From positions 186,001 through 250,000 of the forward strand of contig NZ_OEST01000004.1 in NCBI RefSeq assembly GCF_900241005.1: a stretch of DNA of 64,000 bases, written 5' to 3'. The stretch comes from Bacteroides cutis. Lineage in GTDB: Bacteria; Bacteroidota; Bacteroidia; Bacteroidales; Bacteroidaceae. Positions 42,423 through 50,616 of the stretch are shown here, one piece after another (position 1 is the stretch's first letter; the number at the start of each line of letters is the position of its first letter). The translations under genes and the position numbers were made by a program. Under the pieces are notes generated by a model. It made no database searches. It saw only the letters and a program-made list of their open reading frames with translations, and was not told the DNA's origin.

Positions 42423-43163
42423 TCATAGCTTGAAACCATTCTTTTCTTTTATCAGTTCCTCCCAGTTATCGCAAAATGCCTGCATAGATGGGAAAAGCAG
42501 GTCGGCTCCGGCATCCAGTAACACTTGTCCGTTCATTGGTCCTGTATTGACTGCAACAGTAAATATACCCGCTGCCGTTCCGGCTTGTACCCCAATGGGA
42601 GCGTTTTCTACAACGATGGCTTCATTGGCTTTTACTCCGGCTTTCTCCAGTCCCATCAGGTAGGGTTCCGGATGAGGTTTGCCATATTTCACGTCGAAAG
42701 CGGTCACCATGCGTTCACGTACAAATATACCGGGAAAATTATGGGCTAAGCGGTCGAGCAAGGAATGTTGTCCCGACCCGGTTACCAAAACGGGAATGAT
42801 ACCTGCCTCCTTTACCTTTTGTAATACCTCCCAAGCACCCGGCATACGTTCCGGATCGGGATTTTTGTTGAACTCGGCACTTTTCTCAGCATAAATGCTT
42901 TCTATCATTTCGGGAGTAGCGTCTTTGCCATACTGACGTTGATAGACAATATTGATGGTAGCGGCTCCGGTTCGTCCTTCGTGCATATAAGCTTCTTCAC
43001 GGCTCAAGTGCAGGCCATGGCGCTCCATCACTTTGTGCCATGCGTCAGCATGATAAGGCATAGAGTTGAACAGTACGCCGTCCATGTCAAAAAGAACTGC
43101 TTTTAACTGGATATTGGAATACCCGTACTTTTCCAGATAACGGGCGATAGATTTCTCGAACAT
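42423..43163 (-). CDS. HAD-family sugar phosphatase / phosphoglucomutase-like hydrolase
   Basis: A 246-aa HAD hydrolase with a C1 cap. Motif I is LFDMDGVLFNSMPYHADAW (nucleophile and acid/base Asp), motif II LVTGSG, motif III/IV VKYGKPHPEPYL and VVENAPIGVQAG. The HEGRT segment is typical of beta-phosphoglucomutase-like cap domains. It acts on a small sugar phosphate in the cytoplasm; whether mutase or phosphatase is undecided. -7 element at 43188-43195. Confidence 0.88.
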   Translation of the reverse strand: MFEKSIARYLEKYGYSNIQLKAVLFDMDGVLFNSMPYHADAWHKVMERHGLHLSREEAYMHEGRTGAATINIVYQRQYGKDATPEMIESIYAEKSAEFNKNPDPERMPGAWEVLQKVKEAGIIPVLVTGSGQHSLLDRLAHNFPGIFVRERMVTAFDVKYGKPHPEPYLMGLEKAGVKANEAIVVENAPIGVQAGTAAGIFTVAVNTGPMNGQVLLDAGADLLFPSMQAFCDNWEELIKEKNGFKL

Positions 43164-43187
43164 AAATACCTGTTATTTTATACCTTA

Positions 43188-43195
43188 CAAAAATA
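43188..43195 (-). promoter_or_regulatory. -7 element for the HAD hydrolase gene
   Basis: CAAAAATA on + equals TATTTTTG on -, a full match, 25 nt before the start. Confidence 0.45.
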
Positions 43196-43203
43196 CAGAA
43201 AAA

Positions 43204-43280
43204 GCGCGGATAACACGGATTTCACAGATTTAGAGAAGTGATTACTTCACTGGTTTCCATGTAATTCGCGTAATCCGCGC
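43204..43280. repeat. Inverted repeat after pgi
   Basis: GCGCGGAT (43204-43211) and ATCCGCGC (43273-43280) are exact arms; near the centre lies a smaller gaagt/acttc hairpin (43235-43248). This kind of intergenic GCGGAT repeat has the look of a dispersed palindrome. Confidence 0.55.
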
Positions 43281-43294
43281 CTTGAAAGGACGTA

Positions 43295-44632
43295 TTATAG
43301 TCTTGCTTGAATAGCCTTGGATTCTTCTTCGTATCCCGGTTTGTTCAGCAATGCAAACATATTCTTCTTGTAAGCCTCTACACCCGGTTGGTTGAACGGG
43401 TTGACACCCAGGATGTAACCGCTGATACCGCAAGCTTTTTCAAAGAAATATAGCAAACCGCCGATACTTTCTTCGTTTAGTGCAGGGATAACGATACGCA
43501 TGTTGGGTACACCACCGTCCACATGAGCCAACTGTGTTCCCAATTCGGCCATTTTGTTTACTTCATCCACACGCTTGCCGGCAAGGAAGTTCAGACCATC
43601 CAGGTTGGCTTCATCACTGGGCACTTGCAATTTATGCCGGGTGCTTTCTACTGAGATAACGGTTTCATAGATAGTACGTTCACCTTCCTGAATCCATTGT
43701 CCCATAGAGTGCAAGTCAGTAGAGAAATCTACGGCAGCAGGGAAGATACCCTTGTTTTCTTTACCTTCCGATTCTCCATAAAGCTGTTTCCACCATTCAC
43801 TTACATAGTGCAATTTAGGATTGAAGTTTACAAGAATTTCAATCTTCTTACCACTCTTGTAAAGTTCGTTACGGGTAGCAGCATAGATCGCAGCCGGATT
43901 TTCTGCAAACGGAACATCAGCGCCGCAAGCTTTTTCCATAGTCACTGCACCGGCCACCAGTTTTTCGATGTCGAAACCTGCCACTGCGATCGGCAACAAA
44001 CCTACCGGAGTCAATACAGAGAAACGGCCGCCTACATTGTCGGGGATGATGAATGATTTATAACCTTCATTGTCAGCCGTTACGCGGGCAGCGCCCTTTT
44101 GGGCGTCTGTGATGGCAACGATTACTTTCTTTGCCATATCCTTGCCGCGTTGATCCTCACATTGCTTCTTTAGCAAGCGGAAAGCCAAAGCGGTTTCAGT
44201 AGTAGTTCCTGATTTGGAGATATTGATAACACCGAATTTCTTGTCTTTCAGGAATTCTGTGAGTTCGTACAGATAATCTTCACCTATATTGTGTCCTGCA
44301 TATAGGATAACAGGAGCTGTTTTCTTCTCCTGCAACCAAGTGAAACTGTTTGATAAAGCCTCGATAACGGCGCGTGCACCGAGATAACTTCCGCCGATAC
44401 CGGCAACGACTATCACTTCGCAATTGTCACGCAGAACTTGTGCGGTAGTTTTCAGGTCGTCCAGATGCTCCTTGGTGATGGAAGAAGGAAGATGCAACCA
44501 GCCTAAGAAGTCATTACCTTTACCTGTACCATTCTCTAATGCTTCCTGAGCAGCCTTAACCTGTGTCTCATAAGCGAAAACATTCTCTTTGGAAATAAAT
44601 CCTAAAGTCTTTTCAATGTTCAAACTAATCAT
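43295..44632 (-). CDS. pgi: Glucose-6-phosphate isomerase
   Basis: A 445-aa Pgi (short Gram-positive-like form). Sugar-phosphate-binding motifs: [19 protein letters not shown] and [18 protein letters not shown]; catalytic Glu region [14 protein letters not shown]-terminal [17 protein letters not shown] with the catalytic Lys. It interconverts glucose-6-phosphate and fructose-6-phosphate in glycolysis. It follows gpsA on the same strand with a 48-nt gap, so they are probably co-transcribed. Confidence 0.97.
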   Translation of the reverse strand: MISLNIEKTLGFISKENVFAYETQVKAAQEALENGTGKGNDFLGWLHLPSSITKEHLDDLKTTAQVLRDNCEVIVVAGIGGSYLGARAVIEALSNSFTWLQEKKTAPVILYAGHNIGEDYLYELTEFLKDKKFGVINISKSGTTTETALAFRLLKKQCEDQRGKDMAKKVIVAITDAQKGAARVTADNEGYKSFIIPDNVGGRFSVLTPVGLLPIAVAGFDIEKLVAGAVTMEKACGADVPFAENPAAIYAATRNELYKSGKKIEILVNFNPKLHYVSEWWKQLYGESEGKENKGIFPAAVDFSTDLHSMGQWIQEGERTIYETVISVESTRHKLQVPSDEANLDGLNFLAGKRVDEVNKMAELGTQLAHVDGGVPNMRIVIPALNEESIGGLLYFFEKACGISGYILGVNPFNQPGVEAYKKNMFALLNKPGYEEESKAIQARL

Positions 44633-44680
44633 AATATTCTAGGTTTTAAATTCAGTATTTCGTCCTTTCGGCTTACCGGG

Positions 44681-45676
44681 TTACCGGAACGAGTCGGTCA
44701 GTAACTTAATCTCAATCATTGGTGAGATGCGTTCATACAATATATTGTATACAGCATCCAGTATCGGCATATTGACATGATGGTGCTTGTTGATTTCCTT
44801 GATACATTTCGTACCATAGTAACCTTCCGCTATCATTTCCATTTCAATCTGCGCGCTTTTCACAGAGTAACCTTTACCGATCATCGTACCGAACGTACGG
44901 TTACGGCTAAAATTGGAATATCCTGTTACCAGCATGTCACCTAGATAAACAGAATCGTTGATGTTTCGGTTCAACGGATGCACTGTTTGAAGAAAGCGGT
45001 TCATTTCCTGTATAGCGTTAGACATCAATACAGCCTGAAAGTTATCACCATATTTCAGACCGCTGCAAATGCCGGCTGCAATGGCATATACATTTTTCAA
45101 CACAGAACCATATTCTATACCGGCAACATCATTGCTGACGGATGTCTTGATGAACGAACTTGCCAGACGACGGGCAAAGGTACAGGCTTTATCGGTATCC
45201 GGACAAGCGATTGTCAAGTAAGAAAGGCGTTCCAACGCCACTTCCTCTGCATGGCAAGGACCTGCCAGTACGGCTATATTTTCGGAAGGTACGCCATATT
45301 CTTTCCTGAAGTATTCCGAGACAATCACATTGTCATCGGGAACGATACCCTTGATGGCGGTGATGATGAACTTATCCTTAATCTTTGTTTTGAGTTTCTT
45401 CAAGTGGGATTTCAGATAGGGAGAGGGAGTGACGAAGATAAGCGTATCCGATTCTTTCACCACATCATTGATGTTGGAATTGAAGTTGATGCGCTTCGTA
45501 TCAAATTTTACGCCCGTCAGGTAGGCAGGATTGTGCCCAAGGCGTTTGAAATCGGCAATGCGGTCATCGCGTCGCATATACCAGTTTATGGTGTCTTGTT
45601 GTGCCAACACCATTTTGGCAATGGCTGTTGCCCAACTTCCTCCGCCCATGATGGCTATCTTACCGGGTAGTTTCAT
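44681..45676 (-). CDS. gpsA: Glycerol-3-phosphate dehydrogenase [NAD(P)+]
   Basis: 331 aa. Rossmann motif IMGGGSWATAIAKMVL, then FVTPSPYLKSHLKKL, the catalytic Lys region AIKGIVPDDN, LAGPCHAEEVA and EYGSVLKNVYAIAAGICSGL. It reduces dihydroxyacetone phosphate to sn-glycerol-3-phosphate for phospholipid synthesis. Separated from lysS by a terminator, then followed by pgi. Confidence 0.96.
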   Translation of the reverse strand: MKLPGKIAIMGGGSWATAIAKMVLAQQDTINWYMRRDDRIADFKRLGHNPAYLTGVKFDTKRINFNSNINDVVKESDTLIFVTPSPYLKSHLKKLKTKIKDKFIITAIKGIVPDDNVIVSEYFRKEYGVPSENIAVLAGPCHAEEVALERLSYLTIACPDTDKACTFARRLASSFIKTSVSNDVAGIEYGSVLKNVYAIAAGICSGLKYGDNFQAVLMSNAIQEMNRFLQTVHPLNRNINDSVYLGDMLVTGYSNFSRNRTFGTMIGKGYSVKSAQIEMEMIAEGYYGTKCIKEINKHHHVNMPILDAVYNILYERISPMIEIKLLTDSFR

Positions 45677-45706
45677 ATCGAAATTAATAATTAAAAATTA
45701 AAAATT

Positions 45707-45735
45707 AAAAGAGGGAAAGGAGCACCTCTCCCTCT
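45707..45735 (-). terminator. Terminator between lysS and gpsA
   Basis: A stem of gaggga-type repeats (45711-45720 with 45726-45735) with a short loop; on the - strand it runs into T-rich sequence. Confidence 0.75.
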
Positions 45736-45772
45736 TTCAATCTTTAATCTTACTTATTTAATTTTTAATTCT

Positions 45773-47503
45773 TTAATTCTTGATTTTGCTGACCCAGTCA
45801 GCAACTTCATTCACGGTCGGGTTTGCCAACTCCAGTTTATACTTTTTGTTGATACCACAGATGTCCATATGCAATTTCTGCGGGTTCACATCTTTCATGT
45901 CGCCGACGAGATTATATCCCGCTTTCTGAATAACGGCTACCCATTCTTCGGGAATGCCCAATTCCATAAACTTGGCAGGCGCATCTTTCGGAACTACTTT
46001 CTCGGGACGCATTTGGGGGAAGAACAACACTTCCTGGATGAATGACTGTCCGGTCATCAACATTGTCAAACGGTCGATACCGATACCGATACCGGATGTA
46101 GGAGGCATACCATATTGCAGTGCTTTCAGGAAGTCCTGGTCGATGAACATTGCTTCATCATCTCCCTTTTCGCTCAGTTTCAACTGATCTTTGAAACGCT
46201 CTTCCTGGTCGATGGGATCGTTCAACTCGCTATAGGCATTTGCCAATTCTTTACCGTTCACCATCAGTTCGAAACGTTCGGTCAGTCCCGGTTTACTGCG
46301 GTGCATCTTGGTCAGCGGACTCATTTCTACAGGATAGTCGGTGATGAAAGTCGGTTGTATGAACGTACCTTCGCAGAATTCACCGAAAATTTCGTCAATC
46401 AACTTACCCTTACCCATAGTATCATCAATCTCCATTTTCAGCTCACGGCATATCTGGCGTATTTCGTCTTCGTCCTTACCATTGAGGTCGTAACCCGTCT
46501 TTTCCTGAATGGCTTCCAGAATGGGCAAACGGCGATAAGGAGCTTTGAAACTGATTGTTTTTCCGTCGATGGTGGTTTCCGTACAACCATTTACGGCGAT
46601 ACAGATACGCTCCAGCAATTTTTCGGTGAAACTCATCATCCAATTGTAATCTTTATATTGTACGTAGAGCTCCATACAAGTAAATTCGGGGTTATGGTTC
46701 TTGTCCATTCCCTCGTTGCGGAAGTTCTTTCCGATTTCATATACACCTTCGAAGCCGCCTACAATCAATCGTTTCAGATAAAGCTCCGTAGCGATACGCA
46801 GGTAGAGATCTATATCCAGCGAGTTGTGATGGGTGATGAACGGACGTGCGCTCGCTCCACCGGGGATGGATTGCAGGATAGGAGTTTCTACTTCGGTATA
46901 TCCGGCCTCGTCCAGTACGGCACGCATAGTCTTGATGACGGTGGCACGCTTTAGGAAGGTGTCTTTTACACCTTCGTTCACAATGAGGTCTACATAGCGT
47001 TGGCGATAACGTAGCTCGGGGTCTTCAAAGGAGTCGTAAGCCACACCATCCTTGTATTTTACAATAGGCAACGGCTTGATACTCTTGGAGAGTACGGTCA
47101 ACTTCTTGGCGTGGATACTGATTTCGCCCATCTGGGTACGGAATACAAAACCCTCGATGCCGATGAAGTCGCCCAGGTCTAGCAAACGTTTGAACACAGT
47201 GTTGTACATTTCTTTGTTTTCGTCCGGACAGATATCATCACGGGTGATATATACCTGGATACGTCCTTTGGAGTCCTGTAATTCGATAAAAGATGCTTTA
47301 CCCATGACACGGCGGCTCATCATACGTCCGGCTACGGACACTTGGCGCGGTTCTGCGTCGTCTTTGAATTCGGCTTTAATATCGGTAGAGAAAGCGTTGG
47401 TTACATACTCTGCTGCGGGATAAGGTTCGATACCCATCGCGCGAAGTTCATTCATGCTGTTACGGCGAATGATTTCCTGTTCACTTAGTTCTAAAACGTT
47501 CAT
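45773..47503 (-). CDS. lysS: Lysine--tRNA ligase (class II)
   Basis: 576 aa from the ATG giving MNVLELSEQEIIRRNSM. The N-terminal OB-fold anticodon domain (VSVAGRMMSRRVMGKASFIEL) is followed by the class II core: motif 1 region FLKRATVIKTMRAVLDEAGY, motif 2 FRNEGMDKNHNPEFT, motif 3 GIGIGIDRLTMLMTG. About 65 residues beyond the usual end (WVAVIQKAGYNLVGDM to WVSKIKN) form a helical extension often seen in Bacteroidota LysS. -7 element at 47532-47539. Confidence 0.97.
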   Translation of the reverse strand: MNVLELSEQEIIRRNSMNELRAMGIEPYPAAEYVTNAFSTDIKAEFKDDAEPRQVSVAGRMMSRRVMGKASFIELQDSKGRIQVYITRDDICPDENKEMYNTVFKRLLDLGDFIGIEGFVFRTQMGEISIHAKKLTVLSKSIKPLPIVKYKDGVAYDSFEDPELRYRQRYVDLIVNEGVKDTFLKRATVIKTMRAVLDEAGYTEVETPILQSIPGGASARPFITHHNSLDIDLYLRIATELYLKRLIVGGFEGVYEIGKNFRNEGMDKNHNPEFTCMELYVQYKDYNWMMSFTEKLLERICIAVNGCTETTIDGKTISFKAPYRRLPILEAIQEKTGYDLNGKDEDEIRQICRELKMEIDDTMGKGKLIDEIFGEFCEGTFIQPTFITDYPVEMSPLTKMHRSKPGLTERFELMVNGKELANAYSELNDPIDQEERFKDQLKLSEKGDDEAMFIDQDFLKALQYGMPPTSGIGIGIDRLTMLMTGQSFIQEVLFFPQMRPEKVVPKDAPAKFMELGIPEEWVAVIQKAGYNLVGDMKDVNPQKLHMDICGINKKYKLELANPTVNEVADWVSKIKN

Positions 47504-47531
47504 ATCGTTATTATTCAACTCAATTTGGGTA

Positions 47532-47539
47532 CAAAAATA
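47532..47539 (-). promoter_or_regulatory. -7 element for lysS
   Basis: CAAAAATA on + equals TATTTTTG on -, a full match, 29 nt before the ATG. Confidence 0.45.
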
Positions 47540-47662
47540 CGAAACATTTTTCAGAAATGCGAACCTTTTGCTTAAATAAAGCGAACAAAGCGGTTTGTGG
47601 CATTGTAGTCAGTGGCAGTTCGCTGGGGGATAGTTGTTGACGGCGCAGGTATTGGTAATGAG

Positions 47663-47812
47663 GCTGTCTTATGTAAGGCTTAAACTTATCCAATCCTTAC
47701 TATAAAGCTGTCTAAAGTAAAGGATAAACTTCATCTTAGCTGCTAAGATATACATCTTGGCTGCTCGGATGGCTATCTCGCGTGCTGAGATGTATATCTC
47801 GGCACGCGAGAT
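47663..47812. repeat. Intergenic repeat cluster between lysS and the MATE gene
   Basis: Two imperfect direct copies starting at 47663 and 47707 (period 44; shared GCTGTCT, GTAA-GG, TAAACTT-ATC) lead into a chain of palindromic units. The last is a 17-bp inverted repeat with one mismatch (47775-47791 with 47796-47812), preceded by diverged copies (ATCTTAGCTGCTAAGAT and ATACATCTTGGC). The rest of the 47504-47967 gap holds no gene. Confidence 0.65.
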
Positions 47813-47907
47813 GAAGATTAAATCAAGGTTTATAGCTCTTTACCGGTAAGATGAAACATTCCTTTGTCATGTTTGTAGGGAGTTTAAAGTCAATGTTCGA
47901 GGATTTG

Positions 47908-47939
47908 CTTGCTTGCCTTCCGGAATTTGAGTACTTTTG
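47908..47939 (+). promoter_or_regulatory. Promoter of the MATE transporter gene
   Basis: CTTG (3/4 match), a 20-nt spacer and TACTTTTG (47932-47939), 28 nt before the ATG at 47968. It rules out the much longer in-frame start. Confidence 0.55.
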
Positions 47940-47967
47940 CACCCTCTTAAAGCATAAAGGTATTAGT

Positions 47968-49317
47968 ATGACAGGACAAAAGACGCCCACAGCGTTGGGT
48001 ACGGAAAGTATAGGTAAGCTGTTGATGCAATATGCCATACCGGCAATTATCGCCATGACGGCTTCTTCCTTATATAATATGGTGGATAGTATCTTCATCG
48101 GTCATGGTGTGGGAACAATGGCAATCTCCGGATTGGCGTTGACTTTTCCGTTGATGAACCTTGCCGCCGCTTTCGGGTCGCTGGTGGGCGTGGGTGCTTC
48201 CACGTTGATTTCGGTGAAGCTGGGACAGAAGGATTATGACACGGCGCAGCGGGTATTGGGCAATGTCGTTGTCCTGAATATTCTTTTAGGCGTTGCCTTC
48301 ACGGTTGTGGTGATGGCTTTCCTTGACCCTATTCTCTACTTTTTCGGCGGTAGCGACCAGACGATAGGCTATGCCCGGGACTATATGCAGATTATCCTCC
48401 TGGGGAATGTCGTGACGCATCTGTATTTAGGACTGAATGCCGTGCTGCGTTCCTCGGGGCATCCGCAGGAGGCTATGTATGCCACGATAGCTACCGTGGT
48501 TATCAATACATTGTTGGATCCCTTGTTTATATACGGTTTGGGCTGGGGCATTCGTGGGGCGGCGATTGCTACCATTGTAGCGCAAATCGTCTCGTTGCTT
48601 TGGCAGCTTAAGTTGTTCGGCAACAAGGACGAACTGCTGCATTTCCATCGCGGTATCTTCCGCCTGAGACGCAAGATCGTATCCGATACGCTCGCCATAG
48701 GCATGTCTCCTTTCCTGATGAACCTGGCAGCATGTTTTATCGTTATCCTCATTAACCAGGGATTGAAAGAATATGGCGGAGACTTGGCTATCGGGGCTTT
48801 CGGTATCGTGAACCGGCTGGTGTTTATCGTCGTGATGATTGTGATGGGGTTGAATCAAGGGATGCAACCTATCGCCGGATATAATTTCGGGGCGAAGCGG
48901 TATGACCGCGTGAATCGGGTGTTGAAACTAACGATAATCTATGCTACGGGGGTGACTACATTCGGTTTTTTCGTGGGGATGCTGATGCCGGATTTGGTGG
49001 TGGGCATTTTTACGTCAGACCGGGAACTGGTTGATATTTCGGCAAGGGGATTGCGGATTGTAGTGATGTTTTTCCCGATTATCGGTTTCCAGATGGTGAC
49101 GGCGAATTTCTTCCAAAGTATAGGAATGGCGGGTAAGGCGATCTTTCTTTCCCTTACCCGCCAGATGATGATATTGCTTCCTTGTCTGCTCATTCTTCCT
49201 CGCTTTTATGGTACGGCGGGGGTGTGGTACAGTATGCCGGTGTCCGACCTTATCGCGAGTCTGATAGCTGCGGCGATGCTGATTTGGCAGTTCCGTATGT
49301 TCAGAGAGAAGGCTTAG
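47968..49317 (+). CDS. MATE-family multidrug efflux transporter
   Basis: 449 aa with 12 membrane helices; start chosen at MTGQKTPTALG because the longer frame crosses the promoter. Family features: YAIPAIIAMTASSLYNMVDSIFIGH at the first helix, GVGASTLISVKLGQKDYDTA, GLNAVLRSSGHPQEAM and the second-half repeat GLNQGMQPIAGYNFGAKRYDRV. MATE proteins export cationic drugs or metabolites with Na+ or H+. Its end overlaps the convergent heparin lyase gene by 4 nt. Confidence 0.93.
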   Translation: MTGQKTPTALGTESIGKLLMQYAIPAIIAMTASSLYNMVDSIFIGHGVGTMAISGLALTFPLMNLAAAFGSLVGVGASTLISVKLGQKDYDTAQRVLGNVVVLNILLGVAFTVVVMAFLDPILYFFGGSDQTIGYARDYMQIILLGNVVTHLYLGLNAVLRSSGHPQEAMYATIATVVINTLLDPLFIYGLGWGIRGAAIATIVAQIVSLLWQLKLFGNKDELLHFHRGIFRLRRKIVSDTLAIGMSPFLMNLAACFIVILINQGLKEYGGDLAIGAFGIVNRLVFIVVMIVMGLNQGMQPIAGYNFGAKRYDRVNRVLKLTIIYATGVTTFGFFVGMLMPDLVVGIFTSDRELVDISARGLRIVVMFFPIIGFQMVTANFFQSIGMAGKAIFLSLTRQMMILLPCLLILPRFYGTAGVWYSMPVSDLIASLIAAAMLIWQFRMFREKA

Positions 49318-50471
49318 TTGGAAAGTGCATGTTCCTCATAGCCTGCCAGGTTGTAGCAAACCGGGATTGTGCTATTTCCTACACGGTATATGCCGAATTT
49401 AAAATAATAACCTTCTTCGTCATTACGGCCTATCAGTATTTCTTCGTTGTCGACGATGTGTTTCTTGGTTTCTTTACCTTTTTCGGGATAAGTCATGGTA
49501 ACATCCAGACGACCCGGTTTGAGGATTGTTTCCGCTTCTTTGCCATAGCTTGTCCAGTTAATATTCACCTCAAAAGTTATCCAGCAATCCTTAGGAAAAC
49601 TTTCGAAAGGCATCTTATAGGCAATTGTGGAAACTTTATATCGTGAACTGACAGATTGCATGATGGCCGTATTGCCAGGATTGGCATTGCAACGGTCGGT
49701 CTTGTCACTCAACCATTTCCGGTCCGAGTTGGCTTTGATGTAAAAGTATCCTTGTGAGAAGCCGAAAGCGAGCGGAGGATATCCGCCTTGTTCCACCAGC
49801 CAGCCATTCGGTTTCCCCGCTTTGTACAAAGTATCACCTTTCGCGTTGACTTTGATTATCTTCTCGTGTGCGATATTCTTCTTGAAAATCATTCGTTTCT
49901 CCAGTTTGAGGAATTCTTTTACGCTCAGTCGCATTACCTTGCCCGACGGGTCGGAAACCAATGTACGGCTTGGCATGCCGTGCCATTGGGCGAAGATGGT
50001 GGATACATCTTTGTCTAATGTACGAGGTATGTAAACTGAGAAAGTGTAGCTCATGGATGAACCTTGTGGGCAACTGCCTTTCCCGTAATGGTATACGGTC
50101 TTCGTTTTTTGGGCGTTGGGATATTCGTCTGCCTGATGGTCACGGAAATCATTTGCTGTGGCGTAACAGTAACAGAGTTCGGCACGCCCTTTGGTCTCTC
50201 CCTTAGCGTAGCCTTCCAAGGTGTTGTCTTCCTCTTTCAACTCAAAACGATAGGATGGTTTACCCTGAAACAAACGGGTATAATCCAATTGGAGAGTATG
50301 CGGCTTATTTGTGCCGACTGCTACCCAACGGCCATCGATAATTTGATTTGTACGCGCCGAGTCGGCTTGAACGTTGACGCGTGCCGTCAGGGGAACTGAT
50401 TTGCCGGATTGAGCGTGACATGTAACTGTTGCAGGCAAGAGGCAAAAGGTGATTAATATTGTTGCTTTCAT
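49314..50471 (-). CDS. Heparin lyase I (PL13 family)
   Basis: 385 aa with a signal peptide (ATILITFCLLPATVTCHAQ). I recognise heparinase I: ADSARTNQIIDGRWVAV, YRFELKEEDNTLEGYAKGET, FAQWHGMPSRTL, PPLAFGFSQGYFYIKANSDRK, and the calcium/cation-binding C-terminal part DCWITFEVNINWTSYGKE. The PL13 beta-jelly roll cleaves heparin and highly sulfated heparan sulfate by beta-elimination, releasing 4,5-unsaturated oligosaccharides; location is periplasmic or surface. It is 145 nt downstream of the sulfatase gene on the same strand and probably co-transcribed with it. Confidence 0.92.
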   Translation of the reverse strand: MKATILITFCLLPATVTCHAQSGKSVPLTARVNVQADSARTNQIIDGRWVAVGTNKPHTLQLDYTRLFQGKPSYRFELKEEDNTLEGYAKGETKGRAELCYCYATANDFRDHQADEYPNAQKTKTVYHYGKGSCPQGSSMSYTFSVYIPRTLDKDVSTIFAQWHGMPSRTLVSDPSGKVMRLSVKEFLKLEKRMIFKKNIAHEKIIKVNAKGDTLYKAGKPNGWLVEQGGYPPLAFGFSQGYFYIKANSDRKWLSDKTDRCNANPGNTAIMQSVSSRYKVSTIAYKMPFESFPKDCWITFEVNINWTSYGKEAETILKPGRLDVTMTYPEKGKETKKHIVDNEEILIGRNDEEGYYFKFGIYRVGNSTIPVCYNLAGYEEHALSN

Positions 50472-50616
50472 TCTTTTTGATATTTATGTATTGTTATCAA
50501 TTAATAAATCGTTAATCAGGACCGGAGTATGGAGACATCTGTTAAATGGGAACTATGAATATACGAACAAACAGCCTTATTCTCCCTTTTTTAGGTGCAT
50601 GAAATTTTTGTGTTCA

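Noticed and set aside
47663-47812. CRISPR array
   Set aside because: Repeats are imperfect, differ in length, lack uniform unique spacers, and no cas genes are nearby.
47851-47967. 39-codon N-terminal extension of the MATE protein
   Set aside because: It contains the promoter elements, and MATE proteins normally begin just before the first helix as in the chosen start.
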